64,000 nucleotides of DNA from Caryophanon tenue. Lineage in GTDB: Bacteria > Bacillota > Bacilli > Bacillales_A > Planococcaceae. The stretch spans positions 1-64,000 of the forward strand of contig NZ_MASJ01000042.1 in assembly GCF_001700315.1 (NCBI RefSeq), given 5' to 3'. Within the stretch, counting starts at the first letter, position 1. Every line of letters starts with the position of its first letter. A program made the translations under genes and the position numbers. The notes below the pieces were generated by a model. It did not search any database, was not told the DNA's origin, and was given only the letters and a program-made list of their open reading frames with translations. Below, piece by piece: positions 17,059 to 24,908 of the stretch.

Positions 17059-17595
17059 ATGAATGAAATTGTACAGGAATTATTAAAAGAAATTGATTTA
17101 GACAAGTTATATGAAATCCCGAACTATAGCAACTATGCAGCAGATTTAAGGAATGGACGTATTTTTAACAAGGTAACGCAAAAATGGGTAACGGCTAGTC
17201 CGAGTAAAATAGGTTATTGTTATGCACATGTAAAAAGTGATAGTGGAATTGCGTCATCAATTGGAGTACATGTACTAATTATGTCAGCGGCATTAGATGG
17301 TTTTGATTGGAAAAAGTTTAATTTAGAAGTTGATCACGTAGACTTTGATCGTTCAAATAACTCGATTTTAAATCTAATGTTAGCACCACGAGCAGTTAAC
17401 CGTGCTAGACGTAAGATGGCTAAAAATACAAAGCGATTAGATACAAATGTAATTGATGATTTACGACAAGAGTATAAGGAATTGATACATGGTACTAAAC
17501 ATGATTGGTGTGTGCAGAAAGCAACAGAATATGGTGTTAGTTACCGTTGTATTCAAAATAATGTATTGGGTTATAACAATAAGGGGGTTATTTAA
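17059..17595 (+). CDS. HNH homing endonuclease (NUMOD4/HNH_3 type)
   Basis: 178 residues. An N-terminal NUMOD4-like strand set (YEIPNYSNYAADLRNGRIFNK) leads into an HNH_3 core: GVHVLIMSAAL, then LEVDHVDFDRSNNSILNLMLA, where the His-Asn-rich loop is the metal site, and a basic RAVNRARRKMAK tail. A C-terminal helix-turn-helix-like part (VQKATEYGVSYRCIQNNVLG) would bind DNA. It stands alone and does not interrupt a gene, so it is free-standing selfish DNA. An in-frame GTG at 17044 is an alternative start. Confidence 0.8.
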   Translation: MNEIVQELLKEIDLDKLYEIPNYSNYAADLRNGRIFNKVTQKWVTASPSKIGYCYAHVKSDSGIASSIGVHVLIMSAALDGFDWKKFNLEVDHVDFDRSNNSILNLMLAPRAVNRARRKMAKNTKRLDTNVIDDLRQEYKELIHGTKHDWCVQKATEYGVSYRCIQNNVLGYNNKGVI

Positions 17596-17596
17596 C

Positions 17597-17845
17597 ATGG
17601 CAGAAAAGAAATTGAATGTAATTAATGAGACAGACCACAAAACATATAAAGTAACGCTCTCAACTGATAATTTATCGTACTTTTTATATGTTAGTGCTAT
17701 GGACGCTTATGATGCTTTTAACTCTATTAAAGATAGTTTAAATCATATAGATTTTATACGTGCAGAACGAAATGAAGATGATGACAAACAAGGGTTTTGT
17801 TATGTTAAATCAAACACAGTGAGAGAGATTTTTATACATATTTAA
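17597..17845 (+). CDS. Small phage protein (82 residues)
   Basis: Unrecognised. It has strands and a helix in the order YKVTLSTDNLSYFLYVSAMDAYDAFNSIKD, and ends YVKSNTVREIFIHI. The tail resembles the end of the 29-residue ORF at 18698, so the two may be paralogous. AAGGGGG stands 9 bases before the ATG, which lies one base after the HNH stop. Confidence 0.6.
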   Translation: MAEKKLNVINETDHKTYKVTLSTDNLSYFLYVSAMDAYDAFNSIKDSLNHIDFIRAERNEDDDKQGFCYVKSNTVREIFIHI

Positions 17846-17874
17846 AATTATTAGAATATCTGTTCGTATTTTTC

Positions 17875-17903
17875 TTTACATATATCTCCTTTTATTTTAC
17901 AAT
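17875..17903 (+). promoter_or_regulatory. SigA-type promoter, copy A of a repeated module
   Basis: TTTACA (17875-17880), 17 bases, TACAAT (17898-17903). The flanks, including CCTTTTATTTTACAATAAATA and TATAAATGG, are nearly the same as at 18811-18839. Confidence 0.65.
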
Positions 17904-17928
17904 AAATAATATAAATGGAGGTGCCATA

Positions 17929-18336
17929 ATGGATAAAAGTTTACTGAAGATACAAGAAAGTTTTATAAAAGAAATGCAAAAGCGAGAGTTTTATAAAAGC
18001 ATTGAGACAAAGGAAAAGTTGTTTTCAAAAATTGATGCTATGATTGAAGAGTTTGTGAAGCCAGTCCTTGCATATGATGAGTCAGTATATGAGAGAACAA
18101 AATTAAATGATTCACTTGTCAATTATGTTCTTTTAGATCGTAACTTTGAATTGAAAGTGGATAATGATTTAGTAACACTTACTAATATTAAATATCGAGA
18201 AGAAGTTTTAAGAGTAAATTATTCTTCAGGAAAACCTCAAAAGCTACGTATAAACTATTCGCCTGAATTATTAACATTAAAGCATATGGAAGATGCTATT
18301 GCTAAATGTTTAAAGGATAAGGATTTATCATGGTAG
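17929..18336 (+). CDS. Unrecognised small-gene cluster protein
   Basis: 135 residues, no known domain. It starts with a long amphipathic helix (SLLKIQESFIKEMQKREF) and has alternating strands in the centre (VNYVLLDRNFELKVDNDLVTLTNI). Its own repeated-module promoter is directly upstream and GGAGGTG precedes the ATG, so it is expressed as a separate unit. Function unknown. Confidence 0.55.
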   Translation: MDKSLLKIQESFIKEMQKREFYKSIETKEKLFSKIDAMIEEFVKPVLAYDESVYERTKLNDSLVNYVLLDRNFELKVDNDLVTLTNIKYREEVLRVNYSSGKPQKLRINYSPELLTLKHMEDAIAKCLKDKDLSW

Positions 18337-18421
18337 GGTTATAAATTATAGCAAATAATTATTACAGAAATTTACATCTCTTTCCTTTACAATAATAGTA
18401 AGGGTAGGAGGTGGATTATTC

Positions 18422-18625
18422 ATGAAAAAGTATCATGTAACAAGTCATTATTCAGAAAAAGAAACATTCAATATGTTGATAGAAGCAGAAAGTATAGATC
18501 AAGTTATTGAAGAAGTTCAAACTATGATTACATCTAATAATTTTTATAGAAATAAGTTTGATGACGAAGCTGAAGTTTATTTTATGGGTGCAGTAAAGTA
18601 TGTGAAGATAAAAGAAGAGAAATAA
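18422..18625 (+). CDS. Small phage protein (67 residues)
   Basis: Unrecognised. The pattern is strand, helix, strand: KKYHVTSHYSEKETFNMLIEA, a helix DQVIEEVQTMITSN and a final strand AVKYVKIKEE. This is close in layout to the 82-residue protein at 17597. AGGAGGTGG precedes the ATG, and a strong terminator follows. Confidence 0.6.
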   Translation: MKKYHVTSHYSEKETFNMLIEAESIDQVIEEVQTMITSNNFYRNKFDDEAEVYFMGAVKYVKIKEEK

Positions 18626-18638
18626 TTAGATAATAGAG

Positions 18639-18668
18639 GTCACATCATTCATTTGATGTGGCTTTTTT
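18639..18668 (+). terminator. Terminator, copy 1 of GTCACATCA hairpin
   Basis: GTCACATCA (18639-18647) and TGATGTGGC (18654-18662), then TTTTTT. Both stem arms recur identically at 19345-19368. Confidence 0.85.
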
Positions 18669-18697
18669 ATTATGTAGGAAATTAGGAGGGAGATACT

Positions 18698-18787
18698 ATG
18701 AATCTTTATGAGGCGAGAAATGGTTTTGGTGCGTGGGAAAATTATATTAAGTCAGATAGTGTCACAGAAATATTTGTAGAGGTATAA
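18698..18787 (+). CDS. 29-residue ORF with strong ribosome binding site
   Basis: ATG preceded by AGGAGGGA at good spacing, so translation is likely. The end, YIKSDSVTEIFVEV, resembles YVKSNTVREIFIHI at the end of the 82-residue protein at 17597. It may be a shortened paralogue left by internal deletion, or a functional micropeptide. Confidence 0.4.
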   Translation: MNLYEARNGFGAWENYIKSDSVTEIFVEV

Positions 18788-18810
18788 AGGAACGTTTGTT
18801 TGTGTTTCTC

Positions 18811-18839
18811 TTTACATTAAAAACCTTTTATTTTACAAT
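18811..18839 (+). promoter_or_regulatory. SigA-type promoter, copy C of the repeated module
   Basis: TTTACA (18811-18816), 17 bases, TACAAT (18834-18839), with the same CCTTTTATTT spacer end and TATAAATGG downstream as copy A. A leader of about 110 bases follows before the next gene. Confidence 0.65.
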
Positions 18840-18954
18840 AAATATTATAAATGGTTATTAAGTCTAATACATGTGCGACATATACTTTTATATGAAATCA
18901 TCTAAACACTTAAATCCGTTTAAAATATTTTGAAAAGGAGATAGATAATTACTT

Positions 18955-19329
18955 ATGAAAAGTGATGTAAAATATGCTGTAGCATATGTTGTGGCTCGAT
19001 CTTTTGAAAATAATTCTACTTCAAAATTAGCTTATAGTCATGCTGAGGGGGCATATCATCTTTTTTTAGGAGAAGTAGATAGTACAAATATCAAGGTTTA
19101 TGATTACAATGCACAATGTTATTTTTCTGGAGCAGTTACAAATGGTATAGCTAAGTTATATCACTATGGGGTATCTAGCTATGTAGAAATCAATTTTAAC
19201 TATGTAGATAATAGTTTTAAAGGGTATGATTACAATTCGAATAATCATTTCTCTGGAAATTTTAATGGTAATTCAGTTGCATTATATGATAATGAAACTT
19301 CAGGATATTACCATTTTTCTGTTCAATAG
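18955..19329 (+). CDS. Aromatic-rich internal-repeat protein
   Basis: 124 residues, very rich in Tyr, Asn and Ser. A unit of about 40 residues is repeated: VYDYNAQCYFSGAVTNG (48-64) and GYDYNSNNHFSGNFNGN (90-106), each followed by a second strand pair (IAKLYHYGVSSY; SVALYDNETSGY). This is the pattern of a beta-repeat domain. No signal peptide is visible. Function unknown. GGAG lies 14 bases before the ATG. It is flanked by the repeated promoter and the second copy of the terminator, as if it were a discrete cassette. Confidence 0.6.
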   Translation: MKSDVKYAVAYVVARSFENNSTSKLAYSHAEGAYHLFLGEVDSTNIKVYDYNAQCYFSGAVTNGIAKLYHYGVSSYVEINFNYVDNSFKGYDYNSNNHFSGNFNGNSVALYDNETSGYYHFSVQ

Positions 19330-19344
19330 ATTGTAAAGAATCCG

Positions 19345-19377
19345 GTCACATCAAATTTATGATGTGGCTTTTATTTT
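19345..19377 (+). terminator. Terminator, copy 2 of GTCACATCA hairpin
   Basis: GTCACATCA (19345-19353), loop AATTTA, TGATGTGGC (19360-19368), then TTTTATTTT. Stem arms are the same as at 18639-18662. Confidence 0.85.
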
Positions 19378-19460
19378 ACTTGAAGAGTACATTTATATTT
19401 AATAATTGGCAATAGATTTTCTTGTAGACATGAGCTATCATTTAACATGGTGGTGATTTT

Positions 19461-20477
19461 ATGGAAGAAAATGATAATATATTAAATAAGGAGGATCGTA
19501 TTGTAAAATTTGCATTACTAATCCTGCTGATTACGGTCATTTTGAGTGTGGTTTTAGTCATTATTAAAAATTATTTTAAACTCTATTTTGATTTTACAGA
19601 ACTAGCTTTACTAGGAGACTATTTAGGAGGTCTTTTAGGTGGAATTTTAGCTATATCAACTGTTTTTTTAATTTACGCTACATATAAAACGCAACAAAAA
19701 GAATTAGCTGCTACTAATAAGCAATTATTAGAAACGGTTAAACAAGCTATAATTACTAATGAAACGATGTTGAAACAACAATTCGAAACTACATTCTTTA
19801 ATATGATTAATATGCATAGTAATTTAATTAATGATTTAAAATATGGGGAGTTTAGAGGACGAGAAGCATTAATCAACTTCTATGAACAAGTCAATGAACA
19901 GTATTATTATCACTTGTTTAATCAACATATCGAAAATCTATTCTATGATTGTGAAGATAATTTAGAGGAAATATATAAAGAAGTAAAAATGATTAGAAAA
20001 AGTATTTTAATGAATCCACCAGCAATGGATTATAAAAACTTTCAATATAATGTAAAGAATTTGAACAGAGAAGTTTCCAGAAATACGACAGGTTTAAGTA
20101 TTATAGGAATAGATAAAGAAATGTCTCAACAGCTTTTAATCAAAGGAAATTTGGCAAATAATTTAATTAACTCTTACAAAGATGAACAGAACAATAAAGC
20201 ATATGCCTTGAAGCTCGCCAATATCCAAAGTAAATACTTTTTATCAAATTATATTAAAAGTGTAAGGACTATCATTAGATACATTGATCTCGCAAAAAAC
20301 ATTCAAAATAAACAAGATTATTTAAATATTTTCTTTTCTCAATTTACTATTCATGAAATTACAATCTTATATTATTTTATGGAATTAGGTAATGAAAAAG
20401 AAATGAAGAAATACTTCGATAAGTATTCAAATTTAAATACAAAAGATATATTACAAGATGCAATGCTTAGTCGATGA
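19461..20477 (+). CDS. PutAbiC-type abortive infection membrane protein
   Basis: 338 residues. Two N-terminal membrane helices (about 16-38 and 50-73) are followed by a coiled coil and then the conserved cytoplasmic block KQQFETTFFNMINMHSNLIND, KYGEFRGREALINFYEQV of putative phage abortive infection proteins (PutAbiC, related to lactococcal AbiC). Known: members are phage-defence genes that act at the membrane by a mechanism not well defined. In a prophage it would protect the lysogen against other phages. GGTGGTGA precedes the ATG, and a terminator hairpin overlaps the stop, so it is an independent unit of the kind often seen for lysogenic cargo. Confidence 0.75.
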   Translation: MEENDNILNKEDRIVKFALLILLITVILSVVLVIIKNYFKLYFDFTELALLGDYLGGLLGGILAISTVFLIYATYKTQQKELAATNKQLLETVKQAIITNETMLKQQFETTFFNMINMHSNLINDLKYGEFRGREALINFYEQVNEQYYYHLFNQHIENLFYDCEDNLEEIYKEVKMIRKSILMNPPAMDYKNFQYNVKNLNREVSRNTTGLSIIGIDKEMSQQLLIKGNLANNLINSYKDEQNNKAYALKLANIQSKYFLSNYIKSVRTIIRYIDLAKNIQNKQDYLNIFFSQFTIHEITILYYFMELGNEKEMKKYFDKYSNLNTKDILQDAMLSR

Positions 20478-20496
20478 GTTTAATCATCGGCTTTTT
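20470..20496 (+). terminator. Terminator overlapping the abi stop
   Basis: GTCGATGA (20470-20477) pairs with TCATCGGC (20484-20491) and is followed by TTTTTA. Confidence 0.75.
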
Positions 20497-20526
20497 ATTA
20501 TGCAGTAAGGTAGGTGGATAAGTTAA

Positions 20527-20703
20527 ATGAATAGAGATGCGATATTTTATGTGAAGAAGAATGGGTTGAATAAACTAGTAGGACATGTGCAGATGAATGA
20601 TTTAAGTTTGCTTTTCAGTAAAGAATTAATAGAACGCATAAAAAAAGAGAATCCAGATGATGAGCTATACGTTCTATTAGATTCAGTAGAGATACAATTA
20701 TAA
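20527..20703 (+). CDS. Small phage protein (58 residues)
   Basis: Begins MNRDAIFYVKKNGLNKL and ends LYVLLDSVEIQL, a compact strand-helix-strand layout; not recognised. AAGGTAGGTGG precedes the ATG. It is convergent with the DUF2513 gene: the six bases TTATAA at 20698-20703 contain both stop codons. Confidence 0.55.
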   Translation: MNRDAIFYVKKNGLNKLVGHVQMNDLSLLFSKELIERIKKENPDDELYVLLDSVEIQL

Positions 20704-21087
20704 GTCTAGTTTAGATTGTATGTAGCTAGTTAAAACTGTATAAGCAGTATTAGCTACTATACCTATAGATGCGCTAGAAACGCTAGATGTAATTTCTTTA
20801 GTTTTACGCCATACAGTATTGTCGCGTATGTTATCTAAAAATGAATGACCATCAAATGTAATTGATGATACGGCTAAGTGATAAATTTCATCATCAGCAT
20901 AGGTTACAGAAGCATTGATATAGTTAGCCTCTTTTAATTTTAGTATCGAGTAAATAACAGTGTCTCGACCATATGTATTCACACAATCTAATTCCTCAAT
21001 TTGATGTAAGAATAGTTGTTCATCTAAGCCTAATTTATCCTCTATTTCTAGCAAGAAATCCCTCACACAATCATGATTCAACCTCAT
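20698..21087 (-). CDS. DUF2513 protein
   Basis: 129 residues from the ATG at 21087 (AAAGGTGGTG upstream). DUF2513 features are clear: MRLNHDCVRDFLLEIE at the start, ILKLKEANYINASVTYADDEIYHLAVSSIT in the centre, and the hallmark FDGHSFLDNIRDNTVWRKTKE near the end. The C-terminus is a hydrophobic Ala/Ser/Val helix. DUF2513 proteins are frequent in prophages; their function is not known. It is read against the rest of the phage, so it is probably expressed in the lysogen. Confidence 0.8.
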   Translation of the reverse strand: MRLNHDCVRDFLLEIEDKLGLDEQLFLHQIEELDCVNTYGRDTVIYSILKLKEANYINASVTYADDEIYHLAVSSITFDGHSFLDNIRDNTVWRKTKEITSSVSSASIGIVANTAYTVLTSYIQSKLDL

Positions 21088-21148
21088 AAAATTCACCACC
21101 TTTAACTTATTATAACATTGAAGATATAGCAGTAAGGAAGTGATATAA

Positions 21149-21436
21149 ATTAATTTTTACAAAACGAAACGGTGGAAGGCTACAAGAGAAAAAGTATTAA
21201 GGCGAGATGGATATGAGTGTAAAGAATGTAGACGGTACGGTCGTAATCGAATTGCTGCATGTGTGCATCACGTAAATCCATTGTTGGAGCATCCAGAGTG
21301 GCGAATACAAATGTGGAATTTAATTAGTTTGTGTAATAGTTGTCACGATAAAATGCATGACAGAGAAAATGATGTATTAACAGAATTAGGTGAATACTGG
21401 AGAAATAAAGTAACCCCTCCCCAATTTAAAAAATAA
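21149..21436 (+). CDS. HNH endonuclease next to terminase, apparent ATT start
   Basis: A 95-residue HNH protein of the type that sits before the small terminase subunit and is needed for cos cleavage in some HK97-like phages. The core shows FYKTKRWKATREKVLRRDGY, the Cys pair CKECRRYGR, HHVNPLLEHPE, and the second Cys pair LISLCNSCHDKMH. There is no ATG, GTG or TTG at the N-terminus: an in-frame stop is at 21146, and the first usable codon is ATT at 21149, eight bases after AAGGAAG. Either ATT is the start codon, or the gene has lost its start. The reading frame is otherwise intact. Confidence 0.75.
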   Translation: MNFYKTKRWKATREKVLRRDGYECKECRRYGRNRIAACVHHVNPLLEHPEWRIQMWNLISLCNSCHDKMHDRENDVLTELGEYWRNKVTPPQFKK

Positions 21437-21541
21437 AAAATTTTTATATAGCCCGATGCGGTCAACTTTTTCCGAATTTTTGGTAGGTTGAGAGATAAAG
21501 GGGTGCTAAATTACAAACAAAAAAATAAAGTAGGTGAGAAA
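21437..21541. other. HNH-terminase junction, possible cos region
   Basis: AT-rich, with GCCCGATGCGGTCAAC and the 12-mer AACTTTTTCCGA (21464-21475), which recurs at 16948-16959. The segment between HNH and terS is where cos lies in many related phages, but I cannot identify the cut site. Confidence 0.3.
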
Positions 21542-21910
21542 TTGACAACAGTTAAAACGAAAAAACAACTAAAAAGTGCGGTAATACGCGAAATGAAAAG
21601 TCTTGGAACGTATAAGAAAGAGTACAATAACTTGATTGAGATTTACGCAGGTCTATTACATCAATATCAAGTCTTTGAATTGCAATTTGAGCAGTCAGAT
21701 TATCAAATAACAGAAGAATACACGAATAAAGCAGGGGCTACAAACGATAGAAAGCGTCCCATTTTCACGGCGATGGAATCATTACGGAAAGATATTGTTT
21801 CGTATTCTGACCGATTATGCTTAAATCCTAAATCATTGAATGTAGAGCAGCCTAAAAAAGTTGAAGTAGTTACTAGCCCACTAGATCAATTCCTCGCTAG
21901 TCAAAAGTAG
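21542..21910 (+). CDS. terS: Terminase small subunit, P27 family
   Basis: Recognises phage DNA and loads the large subunit. 122 residues from TTG 21542, which has TAGGTGAG just upstream; in-frame GTG 21503 or TTG 21488 would give up to 18 more residues. The family pattern is visible: MKSLGTYKKEYNNLIEIYAGLLHQYQVFE, then PIFTAMESLRKDIVSYSDRLCLNPKSL near the C-terminus. It ends 11 bases before the large subunit. Confidence 0.85.
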   Translation: MTTVKTKKQLKSAVIREMKSLGTYKKEYNNLIEIYAGLLHQYQVFELQFEQSDYQITEEYTNKAGATNDRKRPIFTAMESLRKDIVSYSDRLCLNPKSLNVEQPKKVEVVTSPLDQFLASQK

Positions 21911-21921
21911 TGATGAAATAG

Positions 21922-23676
21922 ATGAATTTAAAGCATATTGATTCAAACAATTTTAAAGTGGCTTATGATTATGCTAAAACAATAGCAGATTATAAAAAGG
22001 TTGCTTGCGTAGAGAATCGTTTGGCAGCTATACGATTTTTAAATGATTTAGACCGTGATGATTTGGATTTCAAGCAAGAACAATTTGATTTTGTTATTGG
22101 TTTGATTGAGAATACAATAGCACATCAACAAGGTGAAGACTTACAAGGTGCTCCATTAAAGGGTACACCGATGATATTACAACCGTGGCAAAAGTTTATC
22201 GTTGTCAATCTGCTAGGCTTCTTCAATAAAGATAGCAATGTAAGACGATTCCACGAAAGTCTCCTCATGATCCCACGAAAGCAAGGTAAAACAGCCTTCG
22301 CCTCCTCACTTGGATGGGCATTATCCATCTTAGAACGTGCATCAGGCTCAAAATTATACATATTAGCAAACAGTTTAAAGCAAACGATGGAGTCATTTGG
22401 ATTCCTTAAATACAACCTTGAGCGATTAAATGATAAATCAATCCGTATACGCGATAACAACCAAGAGCATTCAATTACTAAAAACTTTGGTGATGGTGGC
22501 TCTATTTATATTCAAGCGTTAGCGAACGATCCGAAACGACTTGATTCGCTTAACTCCAATCTATTAATCCTCGATGAAGTCCATACTTGGAAATCCGCAA
22601 AACAATACACCCTCATGAAAAACTCACAAAAGGCTTATAGGAATAAACTATTAATCGCCATAAGTACAGCAGGAGACATACCAAACGGATTCCTTGCTCA
22701 ACGTTTAGAGTACTGTAAAAAAGTTTTAAATGGAACAATTGTAGATGATGAATACTTTATCTTTATTTGTAAGGCAGACCAAGATGAAAAAGGCAATGTA
22801 CCAGATTACACGAGTGATGAAATATTAGAAATGGCTAATCCGAACATCGGCGTAACAGTAACATTAGAGGACTTAAAACGTGATGCTGAGTTAGCGATGA
22901 ATGATCCACAAACACGAGGCGAGTTCTTTAACAAGACGCTGAACATCTTTACATCATCGTTAAAAGCGTACTTTGACATTAACGAGTTTAAGCATTCTGA
23001 TAGCCATTATGATTGGAGGCTAGAAGAATTAGCGAAACTTAAAATTGACTGGTATGGAGGTGCAGACCTCGCTAAGTTGCATGACTTAAATGCTGTAGCT
23101 CTATACGGCAAATACAATCATAACGGTAAGGATATTGATATTGTCATAACACATGCATTCTTCCCGATTGTTAATGCGTATAAGAAAGCCGATGAAGATG
23201 GGATTCCATTGTTTGGTTGGGCTAGTGACGGTTGGTTAACAATGAGCAATACCCCTACGGTACATTACGATGATGTAGTTAATTGGTTTATTAAGATGCG
23301 TAACATGGGCTTCAAAATTAAGAAAGTAGGCTTTGATAAAAAGTTTGGTCGAGAATTTTTACTCGGAATGAAAGCAGCTAGATTTAACGTGGTCGATCAA
23401 CCGCAATATTTCCATGTGAAATCAGAAGGTTTTAGAAGGATTGAAACAAAAGCTAAAAATGGTGAACTGTATTACTTACATAATCAAGCATTTGAGTATT
23501 GCGTACAAAACGTTAGAGCGATTGAAAAGACAGATGACATGATTCAGTACGAAAAAGTAGATGGCGATGGTGGTACTCAGCGTATAGATTTATTTGATGC
23601 AGCAGTATTTAGTGCTGTACAAATGTTAGATGACATATCAAAAGCAAATCAAGCGTCAAGTTGGCTAAATAATTAA
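21922..23676 (+). CDS. terL: Terminase large subunit
   Basis: ATP-driven packaging motor with nuclease activity. 584 residues. The ATPase domain has the variant Walker A PRKQGKT (118-124) and Walker B LLILDEV (214-220, Asp218/Glu219), followed by the coupling motif ISTAGD. The C-terminal RNase H-like nuclease shows DWYGGADLAKLHDL, VGFDKKFGREF and DLFDAAVFSAV, with the expected acidic residues. Length is typical of the Terminase_1/YmfN type. Confidence 0.96.
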   Translation: MNLKHIDSNNFKVAYDYAKTIADYKKVACVENRLAAIRFLNDLDRDDLDFKQEQFDFVIGLIENTIAHQQGEDLQGAPLKGTPMILQPWQKFIVVNLLGFFNKDSNVRRFHESLLMIPRKQGKTAFASSLGWALSILERASGSKLYILANSLKQTMESFGFLKYNLERLNDKSIRIRDNNQEHSITKNFGDGGSIYIQALANDPKRLDSLNSNLLILDEVHTWKSAKQYTLMKNSQKAYRNKLLIAISTAGDIPNGFLAQRLEYCKKVLNGTIVDDEYFIFICKADQDEKGNVPDYTSDEILEMANPNIGVTVTLEDLKRDAELAMNDPQTRGEFFNKTLNIFTSSLKAYFDINEFKHSDSHYDWRLEELAKLKIDWYGGADLAKLHDLNAVALYGKYNHNGKDIDIVITHAFFPIVNAYKKADEDGIPLFGWASDGWLTMSNTPTVHYDDVVNWFIKMRNMGFKIKKVGFDKKFGREFLLGMKAARFNVVDQPQYFHVKSEGFRRIETKAKNGELYYLHNQAFEYCVQNVRAIEKTDDMIQYEKVDGDGGTQRIDLFDAAVFSAVQMLDDISKANQASSWLNN

Positions 23677-23696
23677 CAGTGAATGGAGGTGAAATA

Positions 23697-24908
23697 GTGG
23701 CATTTTGGAATCGAATTAATAAAGCACAAACACGCTCATCAAATGATGAAGTTGTACAAACAGAATCTACTCAAGATATTGCAGTAGCGAAGAAATTAGA
23801 TGATGTTATTGGCTACGTATCGTTAGCAGAACACCCTGACATTGTTACAGGTGTCAATAAAATTGCTGACTTAGTAAGTAACATGACTATTCATCTCATG
23901 GAGAACACTGATAAAGGTGATAAGCGAGTTAAAAACTATTTATCACGTAAGATTGATATTGAGCCATGCCGTAATATGACAAGGAAATCATGGGTTTATA
24001 AGATTGTCCGAGATTTATTGTTGTTTGGCAACGGTAACTCCATTGTACATATTGCAGTAAATAATAAAACAGGCTTAATTGACAACCTCACACCATTCCC
24101 TATGCAATGTGTGGATTATACAGACTTAGACAATGGCGATTATTTAATTGAATGTAATGGTAAAACGTATACCCCAGACGAAGTATGTCATTTCGTCATT
24201 AACCCTCATCCTCTTTATCCCTACAAGGGAACAGGATACAAAGCATCCCTACGTGAAATAGCAAAAAACTTATCCCAAGCAAATAAAACTAAGAATAATT
24301 TTATGTCAGGTAAATACATGCCTTCACTAATTATCAGCGTTGATGCATTGACAGAGGAATTAGCGACAGTAGAAGGTCGTGCAAAGATTACGGATAAATA
24401 TTTTGCGGAGACAGAAGGTGGGAAACCGTGGATTATTCCGTCTGACATGTTAAATGTGGAGCAAGTTAAACCTCTATCGTTAAAAGACATTGCAATTATC
24501 GAGGGTGTTGAGCTAGACAAGAAAACAGTTGCAGGAATATTAGATGTACCAGCGTTCTTTCTAGGCGTAGGTGACTTCGATAAAGATACGTATAACAACT
24601 TTATCAATACTCGTATTTACTCCATTGGACAAGTCATTTCCCAAACGTTAACACGAGATATTTTGTATAAGGAAAGTTGGTTCTTCCGTTTAAATCCTCG
24701 CTCATTGTATTCCTACGACATTAGTGAGTTGACATCATCAGGAGTACAACTAATTGATCGTAATGCGATGCGACGTAATGAATTGCGTGATTGGATCGGC
24801 TTAGAACCAGATGATGAAATGAATGAGTTAATCATCTTAGAGAACTACATACCTGCTAACAAATTGGCAGACCAAAGTAAATTGAATGGAGGTGATAATG
24901 TTGAATAA
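23697..24908 (+). CDS. Portal protein, HK97 family
   Basis: Forms the dodecameric ring through which DNA enters and leaves the head. 403 residues from GTG 23697, the start placed by GGAGGTG upstream. Family blocks: YVSLAEHPDIVTGVNKIADLVSNM, the ALDNGN-like WVYKIVRDLLLFGNGNSIVHI, and the conserved LSLKDIAIIEGVELDKKTVAGILDVPAFFLG. It overlaps the protease gene by 11 bases, which suggests coupled translation. Confidence 0.95.
   Translation: MAFWNRINKAQTRSSNDEVVQTESTQDIAVAKKLDDVIGYVSLAEHPDIVTGVNKIADLVSNMTIHLMENTDKGDKRVKNYLSRKIDIEPCRNMTRKSWVYKIVRDLLLFGNGNSIVHIAVNNKTGLIDNLTPFPMQCVDYTDLDNGDYLIECNGKTYTPDEVCHFVINPHPLYPYKGTGYKASLREIAKNLSQANKTKNNFMSGKYMPSLIISVDALTEELATVEGRAKITDKYFAETEGGKPWIIPSDMLNVEQVKPLSLKDIAIIEGVELDKKTVAGILDVPAFFLGVGDFDKDTYNNFINTRIYSIGQVISQTLTRDILYKESWFFRLNPRSLYSYDISELTSSGVQLIDRNAMRRNELRDWIGLEPDDEMNELIILENYIPANKLADQSKLNGGDNVE

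Noticed and set aside
17875..18839. Repeated modules as special promoters of the phage polymerase
   Set aside because: They match ordinary SigA promoters (TTTACA, 17 bases, TACAAT), so host polymerase is the simpler reading.
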